From an uncultured Eubacteriales bacterium (lineage in GTDB: Bacteria > Bacillota > Clostridia > Monoglobales > Monoglobaceae): a stretch of DNA of 64,000 nt. The stretch spans positions 1 through 64,000 of the forward strand of contig UQOT01000002.1 of the NCBI GenBank assembly GCA_900542675.1. The letters run 5' to 3'. How positions within the stretch are numbered: the first letter of the stretch is position 1; every line of letters starts with the position of its first letter. The position numbers and the translations under genes were made by a program. Under the pieces are notes generated by a model that saw only the letters and a list, made by a program, of their open reading frames with translations, was not told where the DNA came from and made no database searches. Below, piece by piece: positions 53,271-62,431 of the stretch.

Positions 53271-55046
53271 GACGAAATATCAATTATTGATGAATCTGGA
53301 GTAAGTATAGGATTTGTTAAAGATGATGGTATTGGTGCAGATGATATAGCAAATGACAACATATACACAGGCGAAATTATTCTTTATTCCGAAAGTGCAC
53401 AAGAAAAAAGATACTATGCGTATAATAATGATAGTATATCTAACGAATATGAAACAATATATTATTATAACATATTGACCCATGCTGATTATGAACAACA
53501 GACATGTATTGATAATACTATCCACGATATTGAAGCGTCCTATGATAATAACGACGAAAACTCATCAAAAACATTATATAATAAAATTATTGAGTTCATA
53601 AATACTAAGGTTGAGAGTGGCGACATATCTTCTTATGAGGTTTGTAAAGAAAACATTGCTCTTACTCTCTCATCTGGTATTATATATGTTTATACATTTA
53701 ATATTGACAAGGAATTGAAATCTGGTAATTCAGATAGAACGGCAGAAACATGCTATTATAATGACAATGCAATTATATTGTCAGCAAATTACTCAGCAAA
53801 TAGCAACACAATTTTAACAATGGATCCATATACTGATGAATTAAGCAATGCTGAATTTGATAATGCTGCTACTACAGTTGCAAATAGTAGATATGATTTT
53901 AATTTTAATGATAACATGGATAATTCTGAGGTTTCTATAGAATTATTAAAAAATCTGTATAAATATAATGTTATTATTCTTAACGGTCATGGTGGATATA
54001 GTGAAAGTTTACATTCATTTTTTGATGCAGGCATAGATATTTCAGAATCAAACAATATAAAATATTCAGCTGATATTTCTTCAGGTCGAATAATCACAAC
54101 AAGTAGCGGAAAGTATGGTGTAACTTCAAAATTCTTTGATAAATACTATGATTCAGATGATTTTGCTGATTGTTTGGTCTACTTAGGGTGTTGTCATGGC
54201 ATGGATGACAATGTGTTATCACAAACTTTCCTAAATAAAGGCGTAGATGCTGTTTTAGGATATAAGAATTCTGTTAATTCGGGATATGACGCTAAAATGG
54301 TGAAAACTATTTTCGATGAATTAGCATCGGATACTTCTGAACCAGTAACTGTTATTGAAGCTTTAAACACTGCAAAAAAAGAAAACGGTAGCAAAGATGA
54401 TACATATTCTCATTGGTATGACTGGCTTTTGGGCAAATATGAAAAAGAAGAAAATAGAGCTGAATTATGTTTAAATGGAAAATGGGAATTTAATTTGAAT
54501 ATAGATAATAGCAAAGATTTAACGAATCTATCATTTGAAAATAATTTAAATCGTTGGAAGTATAGTGGAGATGCCAGAATAATTACAAAATTATCCAATT
54601 TAACTTCTAAAAATGGAAATAATATGTGTATTATAGGCACAGGTTTAGGAGCCGAAGATGATTCACATAGCTATATTGAAAGAACATTTACTACAAATGG
54701 AGCAAAACAATTAACATTTTGGTGTAATTTTATTTCCGAAGAACCCGATGAATTTGTTGGTAGCGAATATGATGATACATGTATTATCACTACAACCGAC
54801 GAAGATAGAACAACTAGTTATGAAGAAAAGAAATATACTGTCAACACTGTCAAATGGGAATATCTAGATGATAACGTCTTTAATGGTGGTGATGAAACAA
54901 CATATCATACTGATTGGGAAAAAGTAACTATAGATTTAAGTAAATTCTCTTCAAATAAGTTTACAATTAAATTCTATATTTATGACATTGGCGATAGTAG
55001 TTATGACTCTGCTTTATTAATAGATGATTTGCAGTTTATTTATTAA
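53271..55046 (+). pseudogene. clan CD (caspase-like) peptidase part of the SLH protein, after in-frame TAA
   Basis: This frame continues the SLH gene beyond the TAA. The first possible start is a TTG at 53475 with no ribosome site. Counting from it, VIILNGHGGYS (His172) and LVYLGCCHGMDD (Cys239/240) follow beta strands, with GVDAVLGYKNSVNSGYDAKM and VIEALNTAKKENG after: this is the His/Cys layout of the caspase/gingipain/CHAT clan. A C-terminal jelly-roll-like domain of about 180 residues (IIGTGLGAEDDSHSYIERTF) follows. The DNA is clearly richer in A+T than the SLH part. Substrate unknown. Confidence 0.65.
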
Positions 55047-55066
55047 TAGAATATATTGAAGAGTAA

Positions 55067-55159
55067 GATGCCTTAACTAACGATGCTGTCCACCTGGATC
55101 AACGTCTTGTTTCAGGCCAAAACGGCGGATTTGGCGGAGGCGGCGGTGGAGCATTTTAG
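55067..55159 (+). pseudogene. C-terminal remnant with glycine-rich tail
   Basis: A short open stretch of 30 codons ending GQNGGFGGGGGGAF then TAG, with a stop just upstream and no start. Such Gly-rich ends occur on membrane or virion proteins. GC content is higher than in the AT-rich gene before it, so it is probably left from another gene that was replaced. Very short, hence uncertain. Confidence 0.3.
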
Positions 55160-55211
55160 TCGACACATTGCCTCTATGAGTTACGCACATAGGTGAACTT
55201 AATATAATAAA

Positions 55212-55242
55212 CGCAGGACACACCGCTTTGGTGTGTCCTGCG
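55212..55242. terminator. bidirectional terminator before cyclophilin gene
   Basis: A 13-bp perfect stem CGCAGGACACACC/GGTGTGTCCTGCG with a 5-nt loop; T-run weak on both sides. Confidence 0.7.
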
Positions 55243-55267
55243 TGTGTCAAAGAAGTCTTAATTATTT

Positions 55268-55921
55268 TTACTCTACAATCTCTGCGCTTTCTATTACTAT
55301 CGGGGTTTCGGGCATACCGGAGTTGTCGCGCGAAACACTTAAAAAGCTGTCTATTACCTCCATACCTTCGGTTACTTCGCCAAATACCGCGTATTTTCCG
55401 TCAAGCTGAGGCAGTGCCTGATAGCAGATATAGAACTGGCTGCTTGCGGAGTCAGGGTCTGTTGAACGTGCCATCGCTACGCTTCCGCGGTTGTGCTTTA
55501 ATGTATTCTGCGCAAAGCCGTTTTCGGCAAACTCGCCTTTAATCTTGTTTTCGCTTCCGCCCATTCCTGTGCCCTGCGGGTCTCCGCCCTGCGCCACAAA
55601 GTTATCTAAAATTCTGTGGAAGGTGAGCCCGTCATAAAAGCCCGATTTAACAAGCTGCAAAAAGTTTTCTGCCGTTTCGGGCGCATACTCCGGCTCACAC
55701 TTTACCGTGAACGTCTGCCCATCGCTCATAGTGAACAAAACGGTACGCGAGGTGTTTTTAGAAAGCTCGCCCGTAACCGGTACCGTCGTGCTCGCAGGCT
55801 TAGCCGTTTGTTTGGGTGTAAGCGTCGGCTCAGCCGATTTGTCGTTTCCGCCGCACGACGTCATCATTGCAAGCATAAACACCGCCAGCGATACACACAA
55901 AATTTTAGTAATTTTCTTCAT
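55268..55921 (-). CDS. cyclophilin-type peptidyl-prolyl isomerase lipoprotein
   Basis: The 217-residue protein has a lipoprotein signal (about 1-23, MLAMMTSCGGN; Cys lipidated), a Thr/Pro linker, and a cyclophilin domain with FHRILDNFVAQGGDPQGTGM and RGSVAMARSTDPDSASSQFY. It would help fold proteins outside the membrane, such as the secreted enzymes. It has its own promoter and stands alone. Confidence 0.95.
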   Translation of the reverse strand: MKKITKILCVSLAVFMLAMMTSCGGNDKSAEPTLTPKQTAKPASTTVPVTGELSKNTSRTVLFTMSDGQTFTVKCEPEYAPETAENFLQLVKSGFYDGLTFHRILDNFVAQGGDPQGTGMGGSENKIKGEFAENGFAQNTLKHNRGSVAMARSTDPDSASSQFYICYQALPQLDGKYAVFGEVTEGMEVIDSFLSVSRDNSGMPETPIVIESAEIVE

Positions 55922-55954
55922 AGGTAATCCGTCTCCTTTTTACTTATTTTAACT

Positions 55955-55983
55955 ATATTAGTATATTTTTTATGCAAAGTCAA
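55955..55983 (-). promoter_or_regulatory. promoter of cyclophilin gene
   Basis: Minus strand TTGACT (55983-55978), 17 bp, TAATAT (55960-55955). Confidence 0.65.
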
Positions 55984-56021
55984 GTTTTTTAAAATTTTTG
56001 TAACAAATTTGTTTCAAATAC

Positions 56022-56050
56022 TTGACGAAACTGTTATTTTAGTGTATCAT
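56022..56050 (+). promoter_or_regulatory. promoter of short plus-strand transcript
   Basis: Plus strand TTGACG (56022-56027), 17 bp, TATCAT (56045-56050). Confidence 0.6.
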
Positions 56051-56056
56051 TAGTAA

Positions 56057-56152
56057 GAGTTAATATAATATTTAACTTTTAAAACTTTTTGAAACCTTAA
56101 ATATTAAAATTTTAGAGGGCGGACGCTGTTTTTGCGTCCGCCCTCACTTTTT
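56057..56152 (+). ncRNA. candidate small RNA facing the capsid island
   Basis: The promoter at 56022-56050 and the strong terminator at 56115-56145 define a transcript of about 95 nt with no start codon and ribosome site. It is convergent with the end of the capsid island and overlaps its terminator. It may be a regulatory RNA or only the remains of a deleted gene. Confidence 0.4.
56115..56145. terminator. terminator of capsid island
   Basis: A 12-bp perfect stem GAGGGCGGACGC/GCGTCCGCCCTC with a 7-nt loop. On the plus strand ACTTTTTT follows; on the minus strand TAAAATTTT follows, so it serves both directions. Confidence 0.88.
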
Positions 56153-56156
56153 TAGC

Positions 56157-57380
56157 TTATCTGCCGAGCAGCAGATTATTCAGCTGTGCCCGAACAATGC
56201 TGTCATAATATCTCAGGTAAATTTCCTTTTGAATATTATCAAGCTGCGTGCCCTGTATATTCTGAATATTCTGTTCTGACTTTTGCGTATTTAACAAATC
56301 TGTCCAGCGGTAATCCTGAGCATTCTGCTCATTGGTCCAATAGCTGTCCAAATCGTTTCTGCTGTACTGCTGTGCGTTAAATAAGCTATCCCAATACTTT
56401 TGATATGAGTTTTCATCCCTCTTTGTATTGCTGGATGCGCTGTTGTTTGCGTTGCTCAGCATTTTGTTATTTGCACTGTATGCCGCGCCGTATGCCTTGT
56501 CAAACGTGTCTGCCATACTGTTTATCAAATCTATATCCGTGCTGTACTTATCAGCATATCTCTCATATGCCGCCTGAGCAAGCTCCGGTATTTGGTTCGT
56601 GAGCTGAGACATATAATACTGATTGGTCTGCGCTGCCGCCGTCAAAGCGGCTGAGTTCGCATATCCGCCTGTAAGCGCGGCGTAATTTGCCATTGTATTT
56701 TCGCTCGCCCTCGCACCCTGAGTTAAGTACTGATTTTTATATGCCCGGTACACAGGGTCATCCTCCGGGTCGTACTTAAAGTCGTCTCTGTTTGCAACTG
56801 AGCGCGCAAGATTGTTAATCGGTGTTAAATACTTGCGGCTGTAGTAATCAAATATCTCGCCGGGCTTTTGAACACCAAGCGAATTTATATACGACATTGC
56901 CGCATTTTTTACATCACTTTCAAATGCCCACGACTTGCCCTCATCGTCCGTATAGAGAATATTAAGCGGCTGCCCGCCGACAGACACGGTTCCGTTGCCG
57001 TAGCTTATCGCATCAGCGGAAAGGCCGTAATCTCCAGCGTATTTCGCATATGCGTCGGTAACCCTGACTACCGGATTACTGCTGCCCGAATAAAAGCTCA
57101 CAAGGCTTTTTTGTATATCACCCGGCGAAGCATAGGATACGCCTGCGCCCTCGTCTATATACGACGGACGCATAAAGGCTTTGCCGCCGAGAGTAACGGT
57201 CTTGCTGCCCTCGTCAAACCCTATAAGACTGTTGTCTATGCCCATATTGTTAAGCGTTGCGCGCACGCCTACGCTTCCGTTGCCGAGCATAGGAACATTC
57301 ACCTTCTCCTTGTTTCCCGCAGACGTTCTTGCGGCGCTCAACGCAGCCGAATTTATATAGTTATCTGATGTTTTTGACAT
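56157..57380 (-). CDS. virion-associated protein, last gene of capsid island
   Basis: The 407-residue protein has an N-terminal beta region with two similar motifs (VTLGGKAFMRPSYIDEG and VSVGGQPLNILYTDDEG), as in stalk-type repeats, and a long helical Gln/Asn/Tyr-rich second half (about 200-400) rich in NAQ and Tyr. The composition is like phage internal or tail proteins. No catalytic motif. ATG at 57380 has AAGGAGGCAGG upstream. It overlaps the preceding gene by 20 bp, so the two are made together. Confidence 0.6.
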   Translation of the reverse strand: MSKTSDNYINSAALSAARTSAGNKEKVNVPMLGNGSVGVRATLNNMGIDNSLIGFDEGSKTVTLGGKAFMRPSYIDEGAGVSYASPGDIQKSLVSFYSGSSNPVVRVTDAYAKYAGDYGLSADAISYGNGTVSVGGQPLNILYTDDEGKSWAFESDVKNAAMSYINSLGVQKPGEIFDYYSRKYLTPINNLARSVANRDDFKYDPEDDPVYRAYKNQYLTQGARASENTMANYAALTGGYANSAALTAAAQTNQYYMSQLTNQIPELAQAAYERYADKYSTDIDLINSMADTFDKAYGAAYSANNKMLSNANNSASSNTKRDENSYQKYWDSLFNAQQYSRNDLDSYWTNEQNAQDYRWTDLLNTQKSEQNIQNIQGTQLDNIQKEIYLRYYDSIVRAQLNNLLLGR

Positions 57381-59046
57381 TCGTCCTGCCTCCTTTGTAT
57401 GTAACAATTTCTATATCATGTACCACCGCATATCCGCTGCCCTCGAGCATAATTCTGAAGCTGTCGCACTTTTTAAATCTGACGGGTATCCTGTAGACTA
57501 TAAATCCACTGCCGCATATTTGACCTGCGGGAGAAAATTCATCCTCGTCCACTGAGGTATATACGTTCACGTTTGTATTTACCGGCGCATCCATTCTGAT
57601 ATAGACTGAGTTTACGCCCTTGAAGTCAATATCGTCAAGAGTGAATTTTTTGGATACCACACACCAGTCCACGTCCTCATCTCCGCCGCCGAATTTATAC
57701 ATTTCGGAATTCGTCGCCCCGTAGAGATACTCATTATGCTTTAAGAAAGAAACAAATTTTGTATTGTCCTCCTTATGCCATACCGAGCAGCTAGGGTCAT
57801 ACACGAGTACATCAGTCTCTCCGCCCGGTCTTTCGGTGCAAGCATAATACCGTCTTCCGTCCGTGCCCGAACAGCATTTTTTATACACGGTCTTTATACA
57901 GCCGCTTATCTTCTCGGGCTCCCCGCCCGTGTACTCATAAAACCCATCGTCTGCCATATAGTATAGCACACCGCCGACCTCAGCAATGCTTCGCCCGTCC
58001 GCCGCACCTCCAAAGGTCTGCTTCGGTATGGAAAAATTAAGCGGCGAGTCACCGTAGATATGGTGTATGTAGTTCCTCTTAAACGCAACAACCGCAGTTC
58101 TGTAGCTTGTTATGCCGGTAAAGCTGCCATCGGTGCCGATTTCACTGAACCAGCTGTCGTCCTGAAGCCCCTGAAACGAATTAAAGTTAAAGCAATCGCC
58201 GAGCTTTGACGCGTACACATACTCGCCGCTTTCGGACGTACCCCATAATCTGTTGTTGTGCACGCACACATAATTCATATCGGGTATGCTCACCTCAATT
58301 TTAACGTTTGCGCTGTCAGTCATATTCTTAAACAAGGCGTACTTTCCGCTTTTTGTGTACATAAGCAATGAGAGTTTTGAAGCGGTCGCCTCGTTGACCA
58401 CAGCGCTCACAATACTGTCCGCAGCCGCGTAGCTTTTTCGGCTTTCTGTCACAACGGTATTGTTCTGCGCGTTGCTGCAGCCGCTGATTACCACACTGTC
58501 GCCGACCGAGAACACGTCGTTAAAGCCCGCTCCGCTTTTTTGAATATAGGCGGAATACACGCCTGTTATACTGTTATATGACGAGTAAAACAACGCGCCG
58601 CTCACCGTAACCGACTTTGCCATATCATAAAGCTCGTGCTTTATCTCTCCGCTGTCTGGGTCGGGCAGATACCTATAATATACCTTATCGGGAAATATGC
58701 AGATGTTTCCGCCGAAGTCCGCGATAGACTTTTCGGTATCGGACAGCTTTTTATTCCCGATTTTTTCACCGTTATAATAAAAATATCCGCCTGCAACGCC
58801 TGTGAACTCGGTCAGTTCAAACGGCGTATATTCCGGACTGCACATCGCGGTTATACCGCTCCTTCGGCAAACAAGCTGCCTCGGCTGCCGAGGTGACATT
58901 GCGGGGATTGAGTCTGAGGACATATTTTTCATCTCCGACATCTGTCTTTCGTCTATCTTATCCCTTTCATCGTATCCAAAGAAATTCAAAACATCCACCT
59001 TTTTGTTTTTATCTGTGCCGCGGGAAGCGGCCGGCGGAAGATACAT
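57361..59046 (-). CDS. phage stabilisation/propeller-like protein (P22 gp10-type)
   Basis: The 561-residue protein is all beta, with repeated blades (VAGGYFYYNGEKI, VLYYMADDGFYEYTGG, VYDPSCSVWHKED, EYLYGATNSEMYKF). It resembles the head-completion stabilisation proteins of podoviruses, and its place after the connector gene agrees. The N-terminus has the motif DERQMSEMKNMSSDSIPAMS, often seen in these proteins. No signal peptide. Confidence 0.65.
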   Translation of the reverse strand: MYLPPAASRGTDKNKKVDVLNFFGYDERDKIDERQMSEMKNMSSDSIPAMSPRQPRQLVCRRSGITAMCSPEYTPFELTEFTGVAGGYFYYNGEKIGNKKLSDTEKSIADFGGNICIFPDKVYYRYLPDPDSGEIKHELYDMAKSVTVSGALFYSSYNSITGVYSAYIQKSGAGFNDVFSVGDSVVISGCSNAQNNTVVTESRKSYAAADSIVSAVVNEATASKLSLLMYTKSGKYALFKNMTDSANVKIEVSIPDMNYVCVHNNRLWGTSESGEYVYASKLGDCFNFNSFQGLQDDSWFSEIGTDGSFTGITSYRTAVVAFKRNYIHHIYGDSPLNFSIPKQTFGGAADGRSIAEVGGVLYYMADDGFYEYTGGEPEKISGCIKTVYKKCCSGTDGRRYYACTERPGGETDVLVYDPSCSVWHKEDNTKFVSFLKHNEYLYGATNSEMYKFGGGDEDVDWCVVSKKFTLDDIDFKGVNSVYIRMDAPVNTNVNVYTSVDEDEFSPAGQICGSGFIVYRIPVRFKKCDSFRIMLEGSGYAVVHDIEIVTYKGGRTNVKNIR

Positions 59047-59059
59047 ATAAAAACACCTC

Positions 59060-59851
59060 CTACCAATAATTATGAAACCCCGCCATATCGGTCAGAGGAT
59101 TTCTCGTCTTGTAATCACGTTTGAACTCATCAAACAAGTTATTGTACTGAACCATATGCGCCGTGTAGCTGTCATAGTCGTGCTGATACAAAGCCCCTTT
59201 GGCGAGTATGTACTCAATGTACATACGGTCGTACGGCGGGTCGGCCTCTGTCTCATCGTCTATTACACGCTTTATCTCAAGATACGCGGCCGTTTCCGGC
59301 GTTAATATGTCATCGGAAAGCATAATTTTTTCACCGTCGTTTGATACAACATATGTCTCCGCCGCGTCGGTTAAATTCGGCTCCGCGTCCAGGTCTTCAA
59401 AAGGAAAAATCTTTATGCAGTCGCCCTCGAAAAACGGCAGCTCGCAGCCGTATATACAATTCGCATCGGTCTTAAACTCGCCTCTTATATCGATGTCTCT
59501 GATTTCCTTCGGCATATCAAGGCAAACAAGACGCAAATTCTTGGGCGATGAAAAGTTTATTCCATAGCCGCTAAGGATTTCACCGTGATTTAAAAACGGC
59601 AGAGACCGGAAATCTGCCTTGTCAATCGGTCTGCCGTCTATAAACACCATTTCGATGTCAGACACGTTTATATCCTCGGGAATACAAATATCCTCCGCAC
59701 TTGTGATTACGGTATCAAGAGTCTTGTAGCTTTTCTTTACTCCGCGGCGGATTGCCGTGGTTACCTCGTTGCACCACATAAGCTTTTCATCGAGCGTAAA
59801 ATGGTTCGGGCTGAGACTGTCAGCTGCGTTAATCGCACTTAAAATTTTCAT
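59060..59851 (-). CDS. phage connector / head-completion protein
   Basis: The 263-residue protein resembles adaptor proteins of the P22 gp4 kind: a helical start with LDEKLMWCNEVTTAIRRGVK, a central beta part, and a helical end with DRMYIEYILAKGALYQHDYD where array-type packing is usual. It lies between the small head gene and the propeller gene. A portal for it to join is absent from the island. Confidence 0.6.
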   Translation of the reverse strand: MKILSAINAADSLSPNHFTLDEKLMWCNEVTTAIRRGVKKSYKTLDTVITSAEDICIPEDINVSDIEMVFIDGRPIDKADFRSLPFLNHGEILSGYGINFSSPKNLRLVCLDMPKEIRDIDIRGEFKTDANCIYGCELPFFEGDCIKIFPFEDLDAEPNLTDAAETYVVSNDGEKIMLSDDILTPETAAYLEIKRVIDDETEADPPYDRMYIEYILAKGALYQHDYDSYTAHMVQYNNLFDEFKRDYKTRNPLTDMAGFHNYW

Positions 59852-59869
59852 ATAAGCCGCTTCACCGCC

Positions 59870-60118
59870 TTACGCCTCTTTAAGGCTGTCGATATACTCC
59901 TCCGCCGCCAGTTCCTGCTTGTGACTGCGCTCAACCGCAAGAGCCACACAACGCGGAACCATTACGGAAACTCCGCGCTTTATCTGATAGTTCGTACCGT
60001 TTACCGTCACAGTTAAATCGTCTTTCTTATTCAGCTTGTCCTTTACGAGCATGAGCGGCACCTGCTCGGAATAAAAATCAGATAGCTTTTTATCTATATT
60101 CTCTTTTACAGCTGTCAT
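59870..60118 (-). CDS. small virion-island protein
   Basis: The 82-residue protein has a helical start and a beta motif VTVNGTNYQIKRGVSVMVPR, then a short helix. Similar small proteins follow capsid genes in Clostridial phages; the role may be head decoration or joining. AGGAGG precedes the ATG. Confidence 0.55.
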   Translation of the reverse strand: MTAVKENIDKKLSDFYSEQVPLMLVKDKLNKKDDLTVTVNGTNYQIKRGVSVMVPRCVALAVERSHKQELAAEEYIDSLKEA

Positions 60119-60188
60119 TTTATTACCTCCTTATCTTTTTCGGCGGCTCCGCGGTAAATAAACCGCGGAGCCTCTATATGTTTTTAAA

Positions 60189-61427
60189 TTAGTAGCTGCA
60201 AGTTGTCTCTACTCTTACCATAAATTCGGGTGAGAGAATTTCCGCAGTCTGTGTCGCCTTCCAGCCGACAGTGCTTCTCTGGTCGAGCGGGTCGCCCGTA
60301 CCGGCGCTGCCCTTCTGCTTAATCAGCGTTTCGAGTCCGCCGCCCGTAATATTGGTCACTCCGTAAGCGTTCTGACCGATAAACAGGGTCGAATATATAT
60401 CCCTGCCGTCCTTGCCGGCTCCTGCGGGGTATATGATTGAATCTGCGACAACAGTGTCGGAAAGCGCCTCGCTGACCGTAATCGTCGCCTTGCCCGCATC
60501 GCCCGCCGCAACAGATGCAACAGTGTAATCAAAACCGTTAATCTGGATCGACTTACCGCTGAGCGCTGCCGCGTCGCTTGCCGCGATCTCCTCGCGAACG
60601 GAAATCTTTTTGCCATCAACCTTTGCAACGGTCAAACTTTCGGGGTCACCGGTTGTGATATTATCTATGCTGCGCAGCGGCGCGGCTCTGAAAATCTTCG
60701 CCTCAGTCGATTCGACAAATACCACGCCGTGGATTTTGCCGATTGTGCCGTTGTACCAGTCCTTAGGGTCAACGTTCTGCTTTACCTCTTTCCATTCGGG
60801 GTCGTTTGTAAGGTCGTTCGCCACGTCCGGGTGAATGATAGCTACATAGCAGCCGTCCTTAAGCGGCTGAGCGTTGTTGCGCTTCAGCGTCGCAACCGCT
60901 CTCTTGACCGCGGCAACAGTGAGGTAATCGTTATTCTCATATGTTGAATTGCCTCCGACAAGCACGTTTCTGTCCGCCTTACCGTTGCCGTACTGTACAT
61001 TTGTACCCGCGTTAATCTTTTCGCGTATTACGGTATCAAGCGTTCTGCCTGCCTGGTCGGCAAGCACATTCTCAGTCTCTACTATGACGTTATCGATTGC
61101 CGAAAGAGTCAGCATATCCGAAAGCGTCACATAATCGCCGTACTGCTCAACGGTTGACTCAACTGTGCTGACGTTCAGCGTATTACCCTTTGGCGTAACA
61201 CCCTCGGTAAGCGGCTTGAGCGCCTTAGGGAGAGGACTGAACTTTCTGAACTCAATCGTCTTACCCGAGCCCTTCGGAATAGGCTTGTTCTGACCGAACT
61301 GCGCGTGAACCAGCTTGGGCTGCGCAAATCTTATCATTTGGCGGTCATAGTACGCTTTCATTTCGGGCGTTATGTTATTGCCGATATTATTTGTGGTGGT
61401 TGTCTGTGTATTGTATGGGATACTCAA
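60189..61427 (-). CDS. N4-gp56-family major capsid protein
   Basis: The 412-residue protein matches the N4-gp56 HK97-fold family: ITPEMKAYYDRQMIRFAQPK, the conserved GKTIEFRKFSPLPKALKPLT with EGVTPKGN, QYGDYVTLSDMLTL, and the late GQNAYGVTNITGGGLE. An inserted Ig-like segment (about 270-330) is present. This is the shell protein of podovirus-like phages and of many Clostridial phage islands. Confidence 0.88.
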   Translation of the reverse strand: MSIPYNTQTTTTNNIGNNITPEMKAYYDRQMIRFAQPKLVHAQFGQNKPIPKGSGKTIEFRKFSPLPKALKPLTEGVTPKGNTLNVSTVESTVEQYGDYVTLSDMLTLSAIDNVIVETENVLADQAGRTLDTVIREKINAGTNVQYGNGKADRNVLVGGNSTYENNDYLTVAAVKRAVATLKRNNAQPLKDGCYVAIIHPDVANDLTNDPEWKEVKQNVDPKDWYNGTIGKIHGVVFVESTEAKIFRAAPLRSIDNITTGDPESLTVAKVDGKKISVREEIAASDAAALSGKSIQINGFDYTVASVAAGDAGKATITVSEALSDTVVADSIIYPAGAGKDGRDIYSTLFIGQNAYGVTNITGGGLETLIKQKGSAGTGDPLDQRSTVGWKATQTAEILSPEFMVRVETTCSY

Positions 61428-61464
61428 TATAATTCCTCCTTAGAAATATTTTTCTGTATGATTT

Positions 61465-62010
61465 TTAAAATGAAATTTTTTCGCCGTTTCTGACGCGCTT
61501 AACTATGTCGTCAAGCTCTTCATCACTTAAATCCTTGGGGTTTTTCTTAACCATTCCGCTGCCCGCGGTTCTGCCGGCGCCGTTTTCAAAAATACGCTTC
61601 TGCGCCGCGTTCTCCGCAGCAGGATTTCCTAAGCGCATCGCGCCCTTGTCCTGCTCATCTCTGTGTGCGAGATAGTACGCGTCCTCAACGCTGAGTCCGT
61701 TACCCCATACATAAGTGCAGAACGCGGGATTTTGGATTTCGCGTCTTATGTCAAAGTTCGGATTTTTCTGTGAAAACTCCTTTACCTGTCTGTCAATCTC
61801 CGCGACCTTCATATCAATATACTCCTCATCGTGCGAATTGACCTGCGGCTGCTGCATATTCTGCTGCATCGGCATATTCTGCATCATACCCTGAGGCATT
61901 CCCTGCGGCGCATAAGACGCATTGTTATATCCGCCCATATTCTGCGGCATACCGTACGGCATCTGTTCGTTAAAATTTCTGTTTTGCTTTCTGTTTCCAA
62001 ATCCAAGCAT
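61465..62010 (-). CDS. scaffold-like protein of capsid island
   Basis: The 181-residue protein has a Met/Gln/Pro-rich disordered start, then a helical part (AEIDRQVKEFSQKNPNFDIR, NPAFCTYVWGNGLSVEDAYY). This pattern is common to proteins encoded just before N4-gp56 capsids and fits scaffolding. AAGGAG precedes the ATG. It is the first gene of the island. Confidence 0.65.
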   Translation of the reverse strand: MLGFGNRKQNRNFNEQMPYGMPQNMGGYNNASYAPQGMPQGMMQNMPMQQNMQQPQVNSHDEEYIDMKVAEIDRQVKEFSQKNPNFDIRREIQNPAFCTYVWGNGLSVEDAYYLAHRDEQDKGAMRLGNPAAENAAQKRIFENGAGRTAGSGMVKKNPKDLSDEELDDIVKRVRNGEKISF

Positions 62011-62071
62011 TAAAATTGCTCCTTTCTAAATTTTCTCCCGGGAGTGTAAGTTGCTAAGCCTTACATTTTGT

Positions 62072-62077
62072 ATTATA
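62072..62077 (-). promoter_or_regulatory. possible -10 of capsid island promoter
   Basis: Minus-strand TATAAT at 62077-62072 lies about 60 bp before the scaffold ATG. No good -35 is found at 16-18 bp; TTGGCA lies 22 bp away. A short GTAAG/CTTAC hairpin is in the leader. Such a weak -35 suggests an activator or low basal expression. Confidence 0.35.
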
Positions 62078-62265
62078 CAAAAATAAAAATGCCGCATCGT
62101 GCCAACGTAGGGAATGGTGACCACACATCGTAGATGTGTGACGGCAGAAATTAACGATTGTGCGCTTAGTTTGCAATGTCTTTATGTTGAATACGCAAAT
62201 AGGGATTAGGGAATAAGAATTACGCGCAATTACGCAAGCGAACATTTCCTCCGCGAATGTTTACG

Positions 62266-62294
62266 TTGACTGCATGGGTTTATTATGATAAAAT
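62266..62294 (+). promoter_or_regulatory. promoter of toxin-like peptide (locus C)
   Basis: Plus strand TTGACT (62266-62271), 17 bp, TAAAAT (62289-62294). The start would be near 62301, giving a 5' leader of about 55 nt. Confidence 0.75.
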
Positions 62295-62356
62295 AATTAT
62301 GCGCGAGAGGGGATAACGGCGGTTGTTTCCGACACCTACCGAAAGGGGGTGTTAAA

Positions 62357-62431
62357 ATGGATTTGAATTTGGTTTTCGGATTAATATCTTTGATTATTAT
62401 TCTTGAAATCGTCAAGTACATAAAGAAATAA
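62357..62431 (+). CDS. small hydrophobic peptide, candidate type I toxin (locus C)
   Basis: The 24-residue peptide MDLNLVFGLISLIIILEIVK then YIKK is one membrane helix with a lysine-rich end, like Fst, TxpA or Ldr toxins, but matches no family I know. AAAGGGGGTG lies 5 nt upstream of the ATG. It has its own promoter (62266-62294), a shared terminator starting at the stop codon, and a perfect opposing promoter (62516-62544). The locus lies between the capsid island and nadE. Confidence 0.65.
   Translation: MDLNLVFGLISLIIILEIVKYIKK

Noticed and set aside
56157..62010. att sites or target duplications around the capsid island
   Set aside because: I compared the flanks by eye and found no direct repeat longer than about 10 bp and no tRNA gene next to the island.
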